39,056 nt of DNA, from assembly GCA_005889135.1 (NCBI GenBank), contig VBEK01000125.1, positions 1 to 39,056 on the forward strand, written 5' to 3'. This stretch comes from Chloroflexota bacterium. GTDB lineage: Bacteria; Chloroflexota; Dormibacteria; Dormibacterales; Dormibacteraceae. The translations under genes were made by a program, and so were the position numbers. Each line of letters begins with the position of its first letter. The first letter of the stretch is position 1. This document shows, in pieces, positions 32,383-39,056 of this stretch. The notes under the pieces are model-generated. The model was not told the DNA's origin and made no database searches. It worked only from the letters and a program-made list of their open reading frames with translations.

Positions 32383-34443
32383 GTGCGCTCTTTACGTCAG
32401 CTTCTTTCCAGCATCCAGTCTCGGCCGAAGGCGCATCTGGCGCTCGCCTTCGTCGTCGTCTCCAACCACTTCGGAGCCGTCGCCCTGGCCGCGGGTCCCG
32501 CCGTGCTCGAGATCGCGTCGCCGGCCCAAGCCATCTGCGGCCCCGACGCCGGCTGCGCAACGCGGGCTGTCGGCACGTCCAGGTCCACCCTGAGCCTTCC
32601 CGCCGGGACGGCGCAGTGCGCGGACTCCGGTCCGTCGGCAGCGTGCGACATGGACTCGCCCGCGGTCACCGCCGGCACGTCTTCCACGCCGGTCGGCCTG
32701 AGCGTATGCGAAGCCGTTGACGGGAAGCCCGTGGCGGCGACGCCTGCCTCCTGCGCCGGCGAGCTCCTCTCTCCCGATGCGCAGGCGGCATCGCCGGTCG
32801 TTGGCGACCGGCCGATCGTGGCCCCGAGCGTGCCCCAGGTCACCCTCGGCTCCCGGCTACCGGACAAGATCACGCTGAGCGCCGGCGACCAAGCCGTCCG
32901 CGCCGGCAAGCCGGTGGTCCTCACCGCGGCGGCGAACGCAAGCGTCACCGGCACCGACCGTGCGATTGAAATCTTCGACATCACGACAGGCAGGCTTGCC
33001 GGGGCGTGCGCGCAGGGCAGCCAGTGCTCGGTCGCATACACGGCAACGTCGGGCGTTCACGAGTTCGGCGCCTTCGTCACGACTCCGGCGGCGACAGTGC
33101 CGGGCAGCTCCGTGTCGCTGCCCTCGAACCATGTCTCGGTCGGATGGCTCGACAGCACGATCACCGCCGACAGGACCGCGGTCGGCCCGGGTCAGCCGGT
33201 GACGATCACAGTAACGTCGACGTTCGACGTCCGGCCTTCCGGCCGCTGGCTGGAGATCTACGACCTGACGGCGGGCGCTCGCATCACCTATTGCAGCCGG
33301 GGCACGGTGTGCACGACGACCGTCAGGCAGCCGAGCGACGGCGTGCACCAGATCGTCGGCTACGTCACGGGCAAGCCCGAGGCGGTATCCACTCCGATCA
33401 ACGTGACATGGCTGCGAGTGCACCTCACGGCGAGCTCGATCGGCTCCAACACCGCGGGATGGGTCCATCTGAAAGCGACCACGAACGCCGACCTGACCGA
33501 CACCGGGTGGGTGCTCGGGATCTACGACCAGCGGGGTCACCTCGTGGACCACGTCTGCCGGACAGGCACCACCTGCAGCGTCCAGTCGTGGGTGGAGGGA
33601 AGCGCCACGCCGGCCTACACCGCCGTCGTCGGTGCGCTGCCGGCGCCTCCGCCCCGGTCGACGCTGATCGGCAAGGTCGTCGGCGCAGTCACCGATTCGG
33701 TCGCGCCTTCGCTCGTCGATGTCCAGGCGAGGTCGGGGGCCGTCGAGCCGGCGCACCTCCTGTGGGGCGTCGACTCGTGCAAGGCGTTCACGGGCGACCC
33801 GACAGGCGAGCTCTTCTCCGCGACGGTGGCGAAGATCGGCACCCCCGAGTTCTGGGGCCGCTACCTCACCGACACCGTCTGCCCCGGGATCAGCTCCGCG
33901 GAAGTCGCGCTCGCGGCCCGCCACCACATGGGCATCCTGCCGATCTACAACGAGTACAACTGCTCCAACGTCTCCTACTACGACACCGGTCATGCCTACG
34001 CCGTCGAGGCGGCCGACGCCGCACGGCGCATCGGCATCCCGCGAGGCATCGTGCTCGTCATCGACATCGAGCCACCTGGCGCAGCCTGCCCGGGCGCTGT
34101 CGACGTGGACGGAGCGTTCATCGAGGGCTGGTACGACGGCGTGAAGGCAGCCGGCTACGTGCCGGGCTACTACGGCAACGGGACCGCCGGCAGCGAGTTC
34201 GCCAGCGCCTGGTGCGCGAGCGTGAGCAAGCGCCCGGCGATCGCGGCCGACTCCGAGCTGTGGTCCTTCCAGCCCTCCCTACTCGGGGACTTCAACAAGC
34301 CGACGGCGCCCGGCTACTCGCCCTACGACACCGGATGCACCGGCAACATGGAGATCTGGCAGTACGTGCTCAGCGCCGGGTCGGTCCCCGACGTCGACCA
34401 GGACGAGGCGCTTTCGACAGCCCCCCTCTGGTACCCGTCCTAG
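32383..34443 (+). CDS. Secreted DUF1906 (Rv2525c-like, GH25-like) protein with three CxxGxxC repeats
   Basis: 686 residues from GTG 32383, chosen because GGGGG sits 7-8 bases upstream; GTG 32362 would add seven residues. A signal peptide is likely (KAHLALAFVVVSN...AGPAVLE, ending about residue 50 at PAQA). After a low-complexity Cys-containing region come three beta-rich repeats of ~90 residues, each with 'IEIFD/LEIYD/LGIYD' and then CxxGxxC (CAQGSQC, CSRGTVC, CRTGTTC). The C-terminal ~230 residues match the DUF1906 glycoside-hydrolase-like fold: LLWGVDSCKAFTG, WGRYLT, VIDIEPPG (Asp561, Glu563), and WQYVLS near the end. The family resembles GH25 lysozymes and is exported in mycobacteria; the role is probably in the cell wall. 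Confidence 0.85.
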   Translation: MRSLRQLLSSIQSRPKAHLALAFVVVSNHFGAVALAAGPAVLEIASPAQAICGPDAGCATRAVGTSRSTLSLPAGTAQCADSGPSAACDMDSPAVTAGTSSTPVGLSVCEAVDGKPVAATPASCAGELLSPDAQAASPVVGDRPIVAPSVPQVTLGSRLPDKITLSAGDQAVRAGKPVVLTAAANASVTGTDRAIEIFDITTGRLAGACAQGSQCSVAYTATSGVHEFGAFVTTPAATVPGSSVSLPSNHVSVGWLDSTITADRTAVGPGQPVTITVTSTFDVRPSGRWLEIYDLTAGARITYCSRGTVCTTTVRQPSDGVHQIVGYVTGKPEAVSTPINVTWLRVHLTASSIGSNTAGWVHLKATTNADLTDTGWVLGIYDQRGHLVDHVCRTGTTCSVQSWVEGSATPAYTAVVGALPAPPPRSTLIGKVVGAVTDSVAPSLVDVQARSGAVEPAHLLWGVDSCKAFTGDPTGELFSATVAKIGTPEFWGRYLTDTVCPGISSAEVALAARHHMGILPIYNEYNCSNVSYYDTGHAYAVEAADAARRIGIPRGIVLVIDIEPPGAACPGAVDVDGAFIEGWYDGVKAAGYVPGYYGNGTAGSEFASAWCASVSKRPAIAADSELWSFQPSLLGDFNKPTAPGYSPYDTGCTGNMEIWQYVLSAGSVPDVDQDEALSTAPLWYPS

Positions 34444-34475
34444 CCGGCCAAAAAGCAGAGGCTCCCCCAAAGCCG

Positions 34476-34514
34476 CGCCCGGGTGGCCAATACCGCCCGG
34501 GCGTTCTTGCTTTG
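34476..34514 (+). terminator. Terminator of the DUF1906 gene
   Basis: CGCCCGGGTGG-CCAATA-CCGCCCGGGCG forms an 11-bp stem with one G-T pair, followed by TTCTTGCTTT. It lies 32 bases past the stop and just ahead of the YggT gene. Confidence 0.7.
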
Positions 34515-34559
34515 GCCCCGTTCATCGCTCTTAACCAGGGCCGTGAGGAGATGCGAAAC

Positions 34560-35000
34560 ATGGAACGAAGGGAGTCCGAGATCGAACGCGACCCCGAAAC
34601 GGGCCGCGAGCTCGAGCGCCACCGAGCCGTCACCGGCGAACCCACAGCGCCCGTGGGGTCGTCGTCCGTCGTGAGCACTGTCAACCCCGGGCGTCGGGCG
34701 ATGGACCTTGTCTACCTCGCCTTCGGCGTCATCGACGGGCTGCTGGTGGTCCGGCTGGTGCTCAAGCTGCTGGGCGCGAACACGACCGCCGCGTTCACGC
34801 AGTGGGTCTACAACGCGAGCGGTTTCTTCCTGGCCCCATTCCACAACCTCCTGCCCACGATCGGCAACAACAACTCGGTGCTGGAGATGTCCGTGGTCGT
34901 CGCGATCCTGGTCTACGCCCTGATCGGGTGGGGGCTGGCGCGGCTGATGGCAATCATCTTCTTCCGCGACGTGACCGTCGCGCGCAGAGGCTTCTTTTAG
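34560..35000 (+). CDS. YggT-family membrane protein
   Basis: 146 residues from ATG 34560; GAGGAG lies 9 bases upstream and overlaps an earlier in-frame ATG at 34551. The N-terminal ~45 residues are charged and soluble (ERRESEIERDPETGRELERH). The rest has TM segments LVYLAFGVIDGLLVVRLVLKLL and VVVAILVYALIGWGLARLMAIIF, with FFLAPFHNLLP between them, which resembles the conserved loop of YggT (Ycf19-like) proteins. These small membrane proteins are linked to membrane integrity, osmotic stress or cell division. An upstream terminator suggests its own promoter. Confidence 0.78.
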   Translation: MERRESEIERDPETGRELERHRAVTGEPTAPVGSSSVVSTVNPGRRAMDLVYLAFGVIDGLLVVRLVLKLLGANTTAAFTQWVYNASGFFLAPFHNLLPTIGNNNSVLEMSVVVAILVYALIGWGLARLMAIIFFRDVTVARRGFF

Positions 35001-35028
35001 AAGAGCCGCCGGCTAGGCCTGCCCTGGT

Positions 35029-35087
35029 CGATAGTCCGGACTCTCGTCCGGTGGCGAGGACCAAAGCGTCCATAGTCCGGACTATCG
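35029..35087. terminator. 14-bp perfect inverted repeat between convergent YggT and otsA
   Basis: CGATAGTCCGGACT (35029-35042) and AGTCCGGACTATCG (35074-35087) are perfect inverted arms, with a shorter CTCG...CGAG stem inside the loop. Each arm also contains the palindrome AGTCCGGACT. The element lies between two convergent genes and could be a bidirectional terminator, although no T-run follows. Confidence 0.55.
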
Positions 35088-35110
35088 TGCCTGCTGCCCT
35101 ACCGATCTGG

Positions 35111-36667
35111 CTAGCCGGCCCGTAGACCCGGCTCCGCGACCAGGTCGCGGATGTCCTGGACCTGGCGCGTGATCCATCTGGCGATGTCGTTGGTGCGCAC
35201 CACCTCTCGCGCTCCCTCGTTCCGCCGCCGCCTTTCGTCCCTGCCCATGACGATCGCCTCGTGCATGGCGTTGGCGGTCGCCTCGATGTCGAACGGATTG
35301 ACCGACAGCACGTGCTGCTGCAGCTCCTCGTGCGCGCCCACGTTCTCGGACAGCACGATCACGCCCTCGGCCCGATTGACGAGCGCGCCCTCCTTGGCGA
35401 CGAGGTTCAGGCCGTCGTACACCGAGTTGACCAGCAGGACGTCGAAGGTTCGCATCGCGGCCATCGCTTTGCGCACGCTCTCCCCGAACTCGAGCCGGAT
35501 CGGCTGCCACCCCTGGGCCCCGAACTGGGCGTTGATCCGCTGCACGACCTGCCGCACCTTGCGCACGTAATTCCGGTAGACGGCGACGTCCTGCCGCGAG
35601 GGCTGGAGGAACGCCCAGAACTGGACCCGGCCCTTCAGCTCCGGGTGGTGGGCCAGCAGCTTCTCGTAGGCGAGGAAGCCGCGGACGATGTTCTTCGAGG
35701 GGTCGGTGCGGTCGATGCGCACGATCAGATGCTCCGGCCGCCAGTCGCGTAGCTTGCGCTGCTCGACCATGACCCCGTGCGAGGACGCGAGCCTGGTCGT
35801 GCTCGCAACGTCGATCGAGATCGGGTAGTTGCGGGCGTAGACGACCCGGCCGTCCACCAGCACCGCTCGCTCGCGGTCGTCCACCGCGAGGCCGGCGTTC
35901 TCCTCGCACGTCATGAGGAAGTTGCGCACGTCGAGGCTGGTCTGGAAGCCGACGATGTCGCAGCCCAGGAGTCCGAAGAGGATCGCGTCGCGAATCTCCC
36001 GTGGCAGCACCTTCCAGTACTGCGGGGTCGGCCAGGGGATGTGGACGAAGTGCTGGATGATCGCGCCGTGCAGCTGGTCGCGCACGAGTCGAGGCACGAG
36101 ATACAGCTGGTAGTCGTGGATCATCACCAGCGGGCGGCCTTGCAGCCCACGCGCCACCTCCACCACCTTGCGGGCGACCTGCTTGTTGACCTCCACGTAG
36201 CCGTTCTTCCACGCCCTGTGGACACGGCCGTTGATCACCGGTTGGTGGGCCAGATCCCAGAGGTAGTGCTGGACGAACCAGAGCACCGGGTTGGAGATGA
36301 GCGAGTAGTACTGCTCGTACTGCTCTGGGGTCGGGGTGGCGTAGTGCAGCTTGGTGGAGCTCCTGATCAAGGGCGCGTCCCAGGTCGCGCCGTGCTGCTC
36401 GATCAGCGCGCGCTCGCCCTCGGTGCGGGCGCACGCCACCCACTCCGCGCCGGCGACCTCGGCGAACGTGAGCAGAGCCGTGATCACGCCCCCCGCGCCC
36501 CTTGTGAACCCGCCCTCAGGCCTGGGCTCGTGTGGCGCCCGGTTCGCGACCACGACCGCCGAGCTGTGCGGAAGCGTCCTCGTTACGTAGCCGCGCAGGG
36601 AGGTGCCCGGCTTCCGTCGCTCGACGCTCTCCAGGAACGGACTCTCAGTGTTGTTCACGGCCAGCAT
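35111..36667 (-). CDS. otsA: Trehalose-6-phosphate synthase (GT20)
   Basis: 518 residues from ATG 36667, overlapping the PBP stop by one base. GT20 features: AVVVANRAPHE near the N terminus, the glycine loop GGFTRGAGGVITAL, HDYQLYLVP (usually HDYH), HIPWPTPQYW, the phosphate-binding RIDRTDPSKNIVRGF, and DVLLVNSVYDGLNLVAKEG. The enzyme joins UDP- or GDP-glucose to glucose-6-phosphate, giving trehalose-6-phosphate, a precursor of the osmoprotectant trehalose. Some relatives make glucosylglycerol-phosphate instead, and RTDPSKN in place of the usual RxDYxKG is compatible with a divergent acceptor. No otsB phosphatase is visible in the window. Translational coupling to a wall-building PBP is notable. 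Confidence 0.9.
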   Translation of the reverse strand: MLAVNNTESPFLESVERRKPGTSLRGYVTRTLPHSSAVVVANRAPHEPRPEGGFTRGAGGVITALLTFAEVAGAEWVACARTEGERALIEQHGATWDAPLIRSSTKLHYATPTPEQYEQYYSLISNPVLWFVQHYLWDLAHQPVINGRVHRAWKNGYVEVNKQVARKVVEVARGLQGRPLVMIHDYQLYLVPRLVRDQLHGAIIQHFVHIPWPTPQYWKVLPREIRDAILFGLLGCDIVGFQTSLDVRNFLMTCEENAGLAVDDRERAVLVDGRVVYARNYPISIDVASTTRLASSHGVMVEQRKLRDWRPEHLIVRIDRTDPSKNIVRGFLAYEKLLAHHPELKGRVQFWAFLQPSRQDVAVYRNYVRKVRQVVQRINAQFGAQGWQPIRLEFGESVRKAMAAMRTFDVLLVNSVYDGLNLVAKEGALVNRAEGVIVLSENVGAHEELQQHVLSVNPFDIEATANAMHEAIVMGRDERRRRNEGAREVVRTNDIARWITRQVQDIRDLVAEPGLRAG

Positions 36668-38763
36668 CAAGGCGAGGGTGCGGGGCTCGGCGCGGCCGGG
36701 CTGGGCTTGGGCGACGGAGATGGCGATGGTGAGGGGAGGCTGGACGGGCTGGGGCTGGGCGACGGCTTGGGGCTGGGCGACGGGCTGGACGACGGGCTGG
36801 GTGAGGCCGAGGGCGTCGGCGAGGCCGTGCAGGCGCCGGGGAGGAACGGGCTGCGGGAGTCGCTGCCGCAGCCGATCTTGACGCCCGAAGGCGGCTGGTA
36901 CCAGTCCCGCATGTTGTTGGGAAGGGCGTTGATGAAGCGCCGCATGATCGTCAGGCCGACGTTCTCGCCGTACGCGCGGATCAGGCCGCCCTTGCCGTTG
37001 GGTCCGGTGTTCCCCACCCAGACGCCGGTGACGATATCCGGGTTGTAGGCCATGATCCACGAGTCGGGGATCCCGCCCTTGCCGTTGTCGCTCGTACCGG
37101 TCTTGCTGGCCATCTGCCGGTTCCAACCGAAGCGCCAGGTGTTCTGGTAGTCCTTGAGCACGCCTGACATCAGGTAGGCCTCGGCCTGCGTCAGGACTGT
37201 GTTGCTGTTCGGGTTCTCGTACTTGAAGACTGTGTTGCCGCCCGCGTCCTGGATCTCGTTGATCGAGTGCAGGTCGACGCGCTGCCCCTGGTTGGCGAAG
37301 GTCTGGTATCCCTGCACGTGCTCAAACAGGGTCACGTCGCTCGCTCCGATCGCCGTCGATAGGTAGGGCTGCAGCTGGCTCTTGATCCCCATCGCGTGCG
37401 CCAGGTCGATGACGTTCTGGATTCCCTCCATCTGCCCGACCTGGACCGCGGGGATGTTGCGCGAGTAGAGGAGCGCCGTCCGCGCGGGGATGTCGCCCAT
37501 GCCGCCGTTGTCGAAGTCGGCAGGCCGGTAGCCGTTGAAGTTGGTCGGCGCGTCGTGAAGGATGGTCGCCCACGTGATCTTCTTGTCGCGCAGCGCCGCC
37601 TCGTACACGTACGGCTTGAACGACGACCCGGGCTGGCGCTTGGAGAGGACGACGTCGAACTGACCGCCGATGGCGTCGTCCCCGTAGTTGGCGGAGCCGA
37701 CCCAGGCGAGGATGTCCCCGGTCTTGGGGTTGGCGGCGAGCAGCGCCGAGTTGTTGACGTTCAGGTAGGTCAGGTCCTGGACGCCGTTGGCCACCGCGCT
37801 CTCCCCGAGCTGCTGGATGCCCAGGTCGAGCGTCGTCTTGACGACGATGCCGCCCTGCTGCACGGCGGCGGAGCCGAACGTCGTCTCGAGCTGGGACAGC
37901 ACGTAGTCGACGAAGTGCGGCGCCTTGCTCTGCCGCGCGTTCGCCTGGATCTGCAGCTCGGACTTCACGTCCTCCTGCGCGGCTTTGTCCGCCTCTGCCT
38001 GGCTCAGAGCGCCGGTCGCGACCATGCCGCGCAGGACGTAGAGCTCGCGGTCCTGCGCCAGGTCGTAGTGGAGCTTCGGGTCGTAGGCCGCGGGCGCCTG
38101 GATCATGCCGGCGAGGAACGCGGCCTGCGCCGGGGTCAGGTCCTTCGCGTCTTTGTTGAAATACGTCTTGGCCGCCGCGCCCACGCCGTAGGCGCCGTGG
38201 CCGAAGTAGACGCGGTTCAGGTACATGCCGAGGATCTGGTCCTTGGAGTACCGCTGCTCCAGGGCGACCGCGAGCACGACCTCCTGGAGCTTGCGGGTCA
38301 GGGACCTTTCCGGCGTGAGGAGCTGGATCTTGACCAGCTGCTGGGTGATGGTGCTGCCGCCCTGGTGCACCCCGCCGGTGGTGACGTTGACCCAGGCCGC
38401 GCGCGCGATCGACATCGGTTCGAGCGCGCCGTGGGTGTAGAAGTTGCGGTCCTCGGCCGCGAGCACCGCCTTCGGCGCGTACTTGCCCATCTGGTCGATG
38501 GTGAGCGTCACGTGGTAGTGGCCGGCCGGGCTCCAGTCTTCGATGAGCTTGCCGTTGCGGTCGAGGACCACCACGTCGCCCGCCGCGAGCACGTTCTGGC
38601 TCGGGTCGGGCAGGTCCTTGAGGGCCCACAGCACGTAGAGGGTCGTGGCGAGGAACACGACGCCGATGGCCGCGGAGATCCACGCCTTCTTCGCCCACAG
38701 CCAGGCAAACGGCCGGGTCAGGGGAGAAGATGGGCCGCCACGAGCAACCGGTGCGGTGGACAC
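36667..38763 (-). CDS. Class A penicillin-binding protein with Ser-Pro-rich C-terminal tail
   Basis: 698 residues from GTG 38763, with GGAGGA 9-10 bases upstream. One N-terminal TM (~30-50). The GT51 domain has Glu104 in AAEDRNFY, and GGSTITQQLVK. The transpeptidase has Ser380-x-x-Lys383 (PGSSFK), Ser434-x-Asn436 (YSRNIPAVQ) and Lys554-Thr-Gly. All catalytic residues are present, so it should both polymerise and cross-link peptidoglycan. After ~640 comes a ~55-residue Ser/Pro/Lys repeat tail (SPSPSPKPSP) that would reach into the wall. The stop overlaps the otsA start by one base (TGATG). It is clearly distinct in sequence from the other PBP at 28866-30956. Confidence 0.96.
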   Translation of the reverse strand: MSTAPVARGGPSSPLTRPFAWLWAKKAWISAAIGVVFLATTLYVLWALKDLPDPSQNVLAAGDVVVLDRNGKLIEDWSPAGHYHVTLTIDQMGKYAPKAVLAAEDRNFYTHGALEPMSIARAAWVNVTTGGVHQGGSTITQQLVKIQLLTPERSLTRKLQEVVLAVALEQRYSKDQILGMYLNRVYFGHGAYGVGAAAKTYFNKDAKDLTPAQAAFLAGMIQAPAAYDPKLHYDLAQDRELYVLRGMVATGALSQAEADKAAQEDVKSELQIQANARQSKAPHFVDYVLSQLETTFGSAAVQQGGIVVKTTLDLGIQQLGESAVANGVQDLTYLNVNNSALLAANPKTGDILAWVGSANYGDDAIGGQFDVVLSKRQPGSSFKPYVYEAALRDKKITWATILHDAPTNFNGYRPADFDNGGMGDIPARTALLYSRNIPAVQVGQMEGIQNVIDLAHAMGIKSQLQPYLSTAIGASDVTLFEHVQGYQTFANQGQRVDLHSINEIQDAGGNTVFKYENPNSNTVLTQAEAYLMSGVLKDYQNTWRFGWNRQMASKTGTSDNGKGGIPDSWIMAYNPDIVTGVWVGNTGPNGKGGLIRAYGENVGLTIMRRFINALPNNMRDWYQPPSGVKIGCGSDSRSPFLPGACTASPTPSASPSPSSSPSPSPKPSPSPSPSSLPSPSPSPSPKPSPAAPSPAPSP

Positions 38764-38861
38764 CCTTCGCGTTCCTCCTCCGAGCGTTCAGATGGGCGTC
38801 AACACGCCGCGTTCGAGCGCTACGTCAGGAGAAACGCCCTCTGGATTCGGCGTACCCGGGC

Positions 38862-38871
38862 AAACCGGTTT
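38862..38871. promoter_or_regulatory. Palindrome AAACCGGTTT upstream of the second PBP
   Basis: A perfect 10-base palindrome in the 135-base gap between the CAP-protein stop and the PBP start. A possible operator; supported by symmetry and position only. Confidence 0.25.
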
Positions 38872-38898
38872 AGCTCGAACTCAGGCGAACTCGCTCAC

Positions 38899-39056
38899 CT
38901 ATCCGAACTCGACTGCGATGTATCCATAGCCGTTGCTCGCCACGACCCATGCGGTGGCGACGTAGTGGTACGGACCCATGATGTTCGCGTAGTGCTCGGG
39001 GCTGTTCATGAACATGGTGTTGAGCTGGGCATCGTTGATGCCCCGCGACCAGTAAC
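38899..39056 (-). CDS. CAP-domain (SCP/PR1-like) protein, C-terminal end
   Basis: Read on the minus strand from the window edge to a TAG at 38899-38901, this gives 51 residues with YWSRGINDAQLNTMFMNSPEHYANI, then GPYHYVATAWVVASNGYGYIAVEFG. The 'W..S.EH..NI...' and final 'GYxY...FG' match the end of CAP/SCP domains (YkwD-like), secreted proteins common in bacterial envelopes. The 5' part lies beyond the window. It runs in the same direction as the downstream PBP and otsA and may be part of the same envelope cluster. Confidence 0.75.
   Translation of the reverse strand, partial: YWSRGINDAQLNTMFMNSPEHYANIMGPYHYVATAWVVASNGYGYIAVEFG

Overview
The window is 39 kb of uniformly GC-rich DNA with tightly packed genes, many GTG/TTG starts and frequent 1-4 base stop/start overlaps. 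Two class A penicillin-binding proteins, a trehalose-6-phosphate synthase, DrrAB-type ABC export, an Rv2525c-like (DUF1906) secreted protein and sedolisin-type secreted peptidases suggest a high-GC soil bacterium with a peptidoglycan wall, of actinobacterial or Chloroflexota/Dormibacterota type. That placement is an inference from gene content; no rRNA or other marker is present. I saw no IS element, phage gene, CRISPR array or tRNA, and base use is even throughout, so this looks like ordinary chromosome.

Layout: (1) 1-143, the end of a class II fumarase/aspartase-type gene. (2) 173-6976, a K+ channel, then a five-gene chain whose members all overlap by 1-4 bases: an enlarged CDF metal exporter, a GNAT acetyltransferase, an S53 peptidase lipoprotein, a zinc-ribbon PrsW-like membrane protein lacking the usual catalytic residues, and a zinc-ribbon/single-TM protein. 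(3) 6977-8136, a LysE-type exporter and a GNAT on the minus strand. (4) 8161-9387, a GT87-like membrane glycosyltransferase whose end overlaps the convergent minus-strand set pruA, enoyl-CoA hydratase, ABC ATPase, ABC permease (13553-9247). (5) 13631-20270, a plus-strand set: a nucleotidyltransferase-fold protein, a 1167-residue GT2/GT-C fusion, a B12-binding radical SAM enzyme, a DoxX-like protein and an unknown. (6) 20267-22599, ilvE coupled to a ferredoxin-reductase-type flavoenzyme. (7) 22600-23850, a poorly coding stretch with two ~140 bp structured direct repeats, several perfect hairpins and two small minus-strand genes. (8) 23903-28657, a soluble GAF-GAF histidine kinase, a NarL-type regulator, a diguanylate cyclase and an ECF sigma factor. 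(9) 28663-39056, a cell-envelope region: PBP, membrane protein, DUF1906 protein, YggT protein, otsA, a second PBP and the end of a CAP-domain protein.

The best candidates for something undescribed are the nucleotidyltransferase/GT2-GT-C fusion/radical SAM operon, the metal exporter/sedolisin/zinc-ribbon chain, and the duplicated structured element ahead of ilvE. Functions come from reading motifs by eye; no database search was run.
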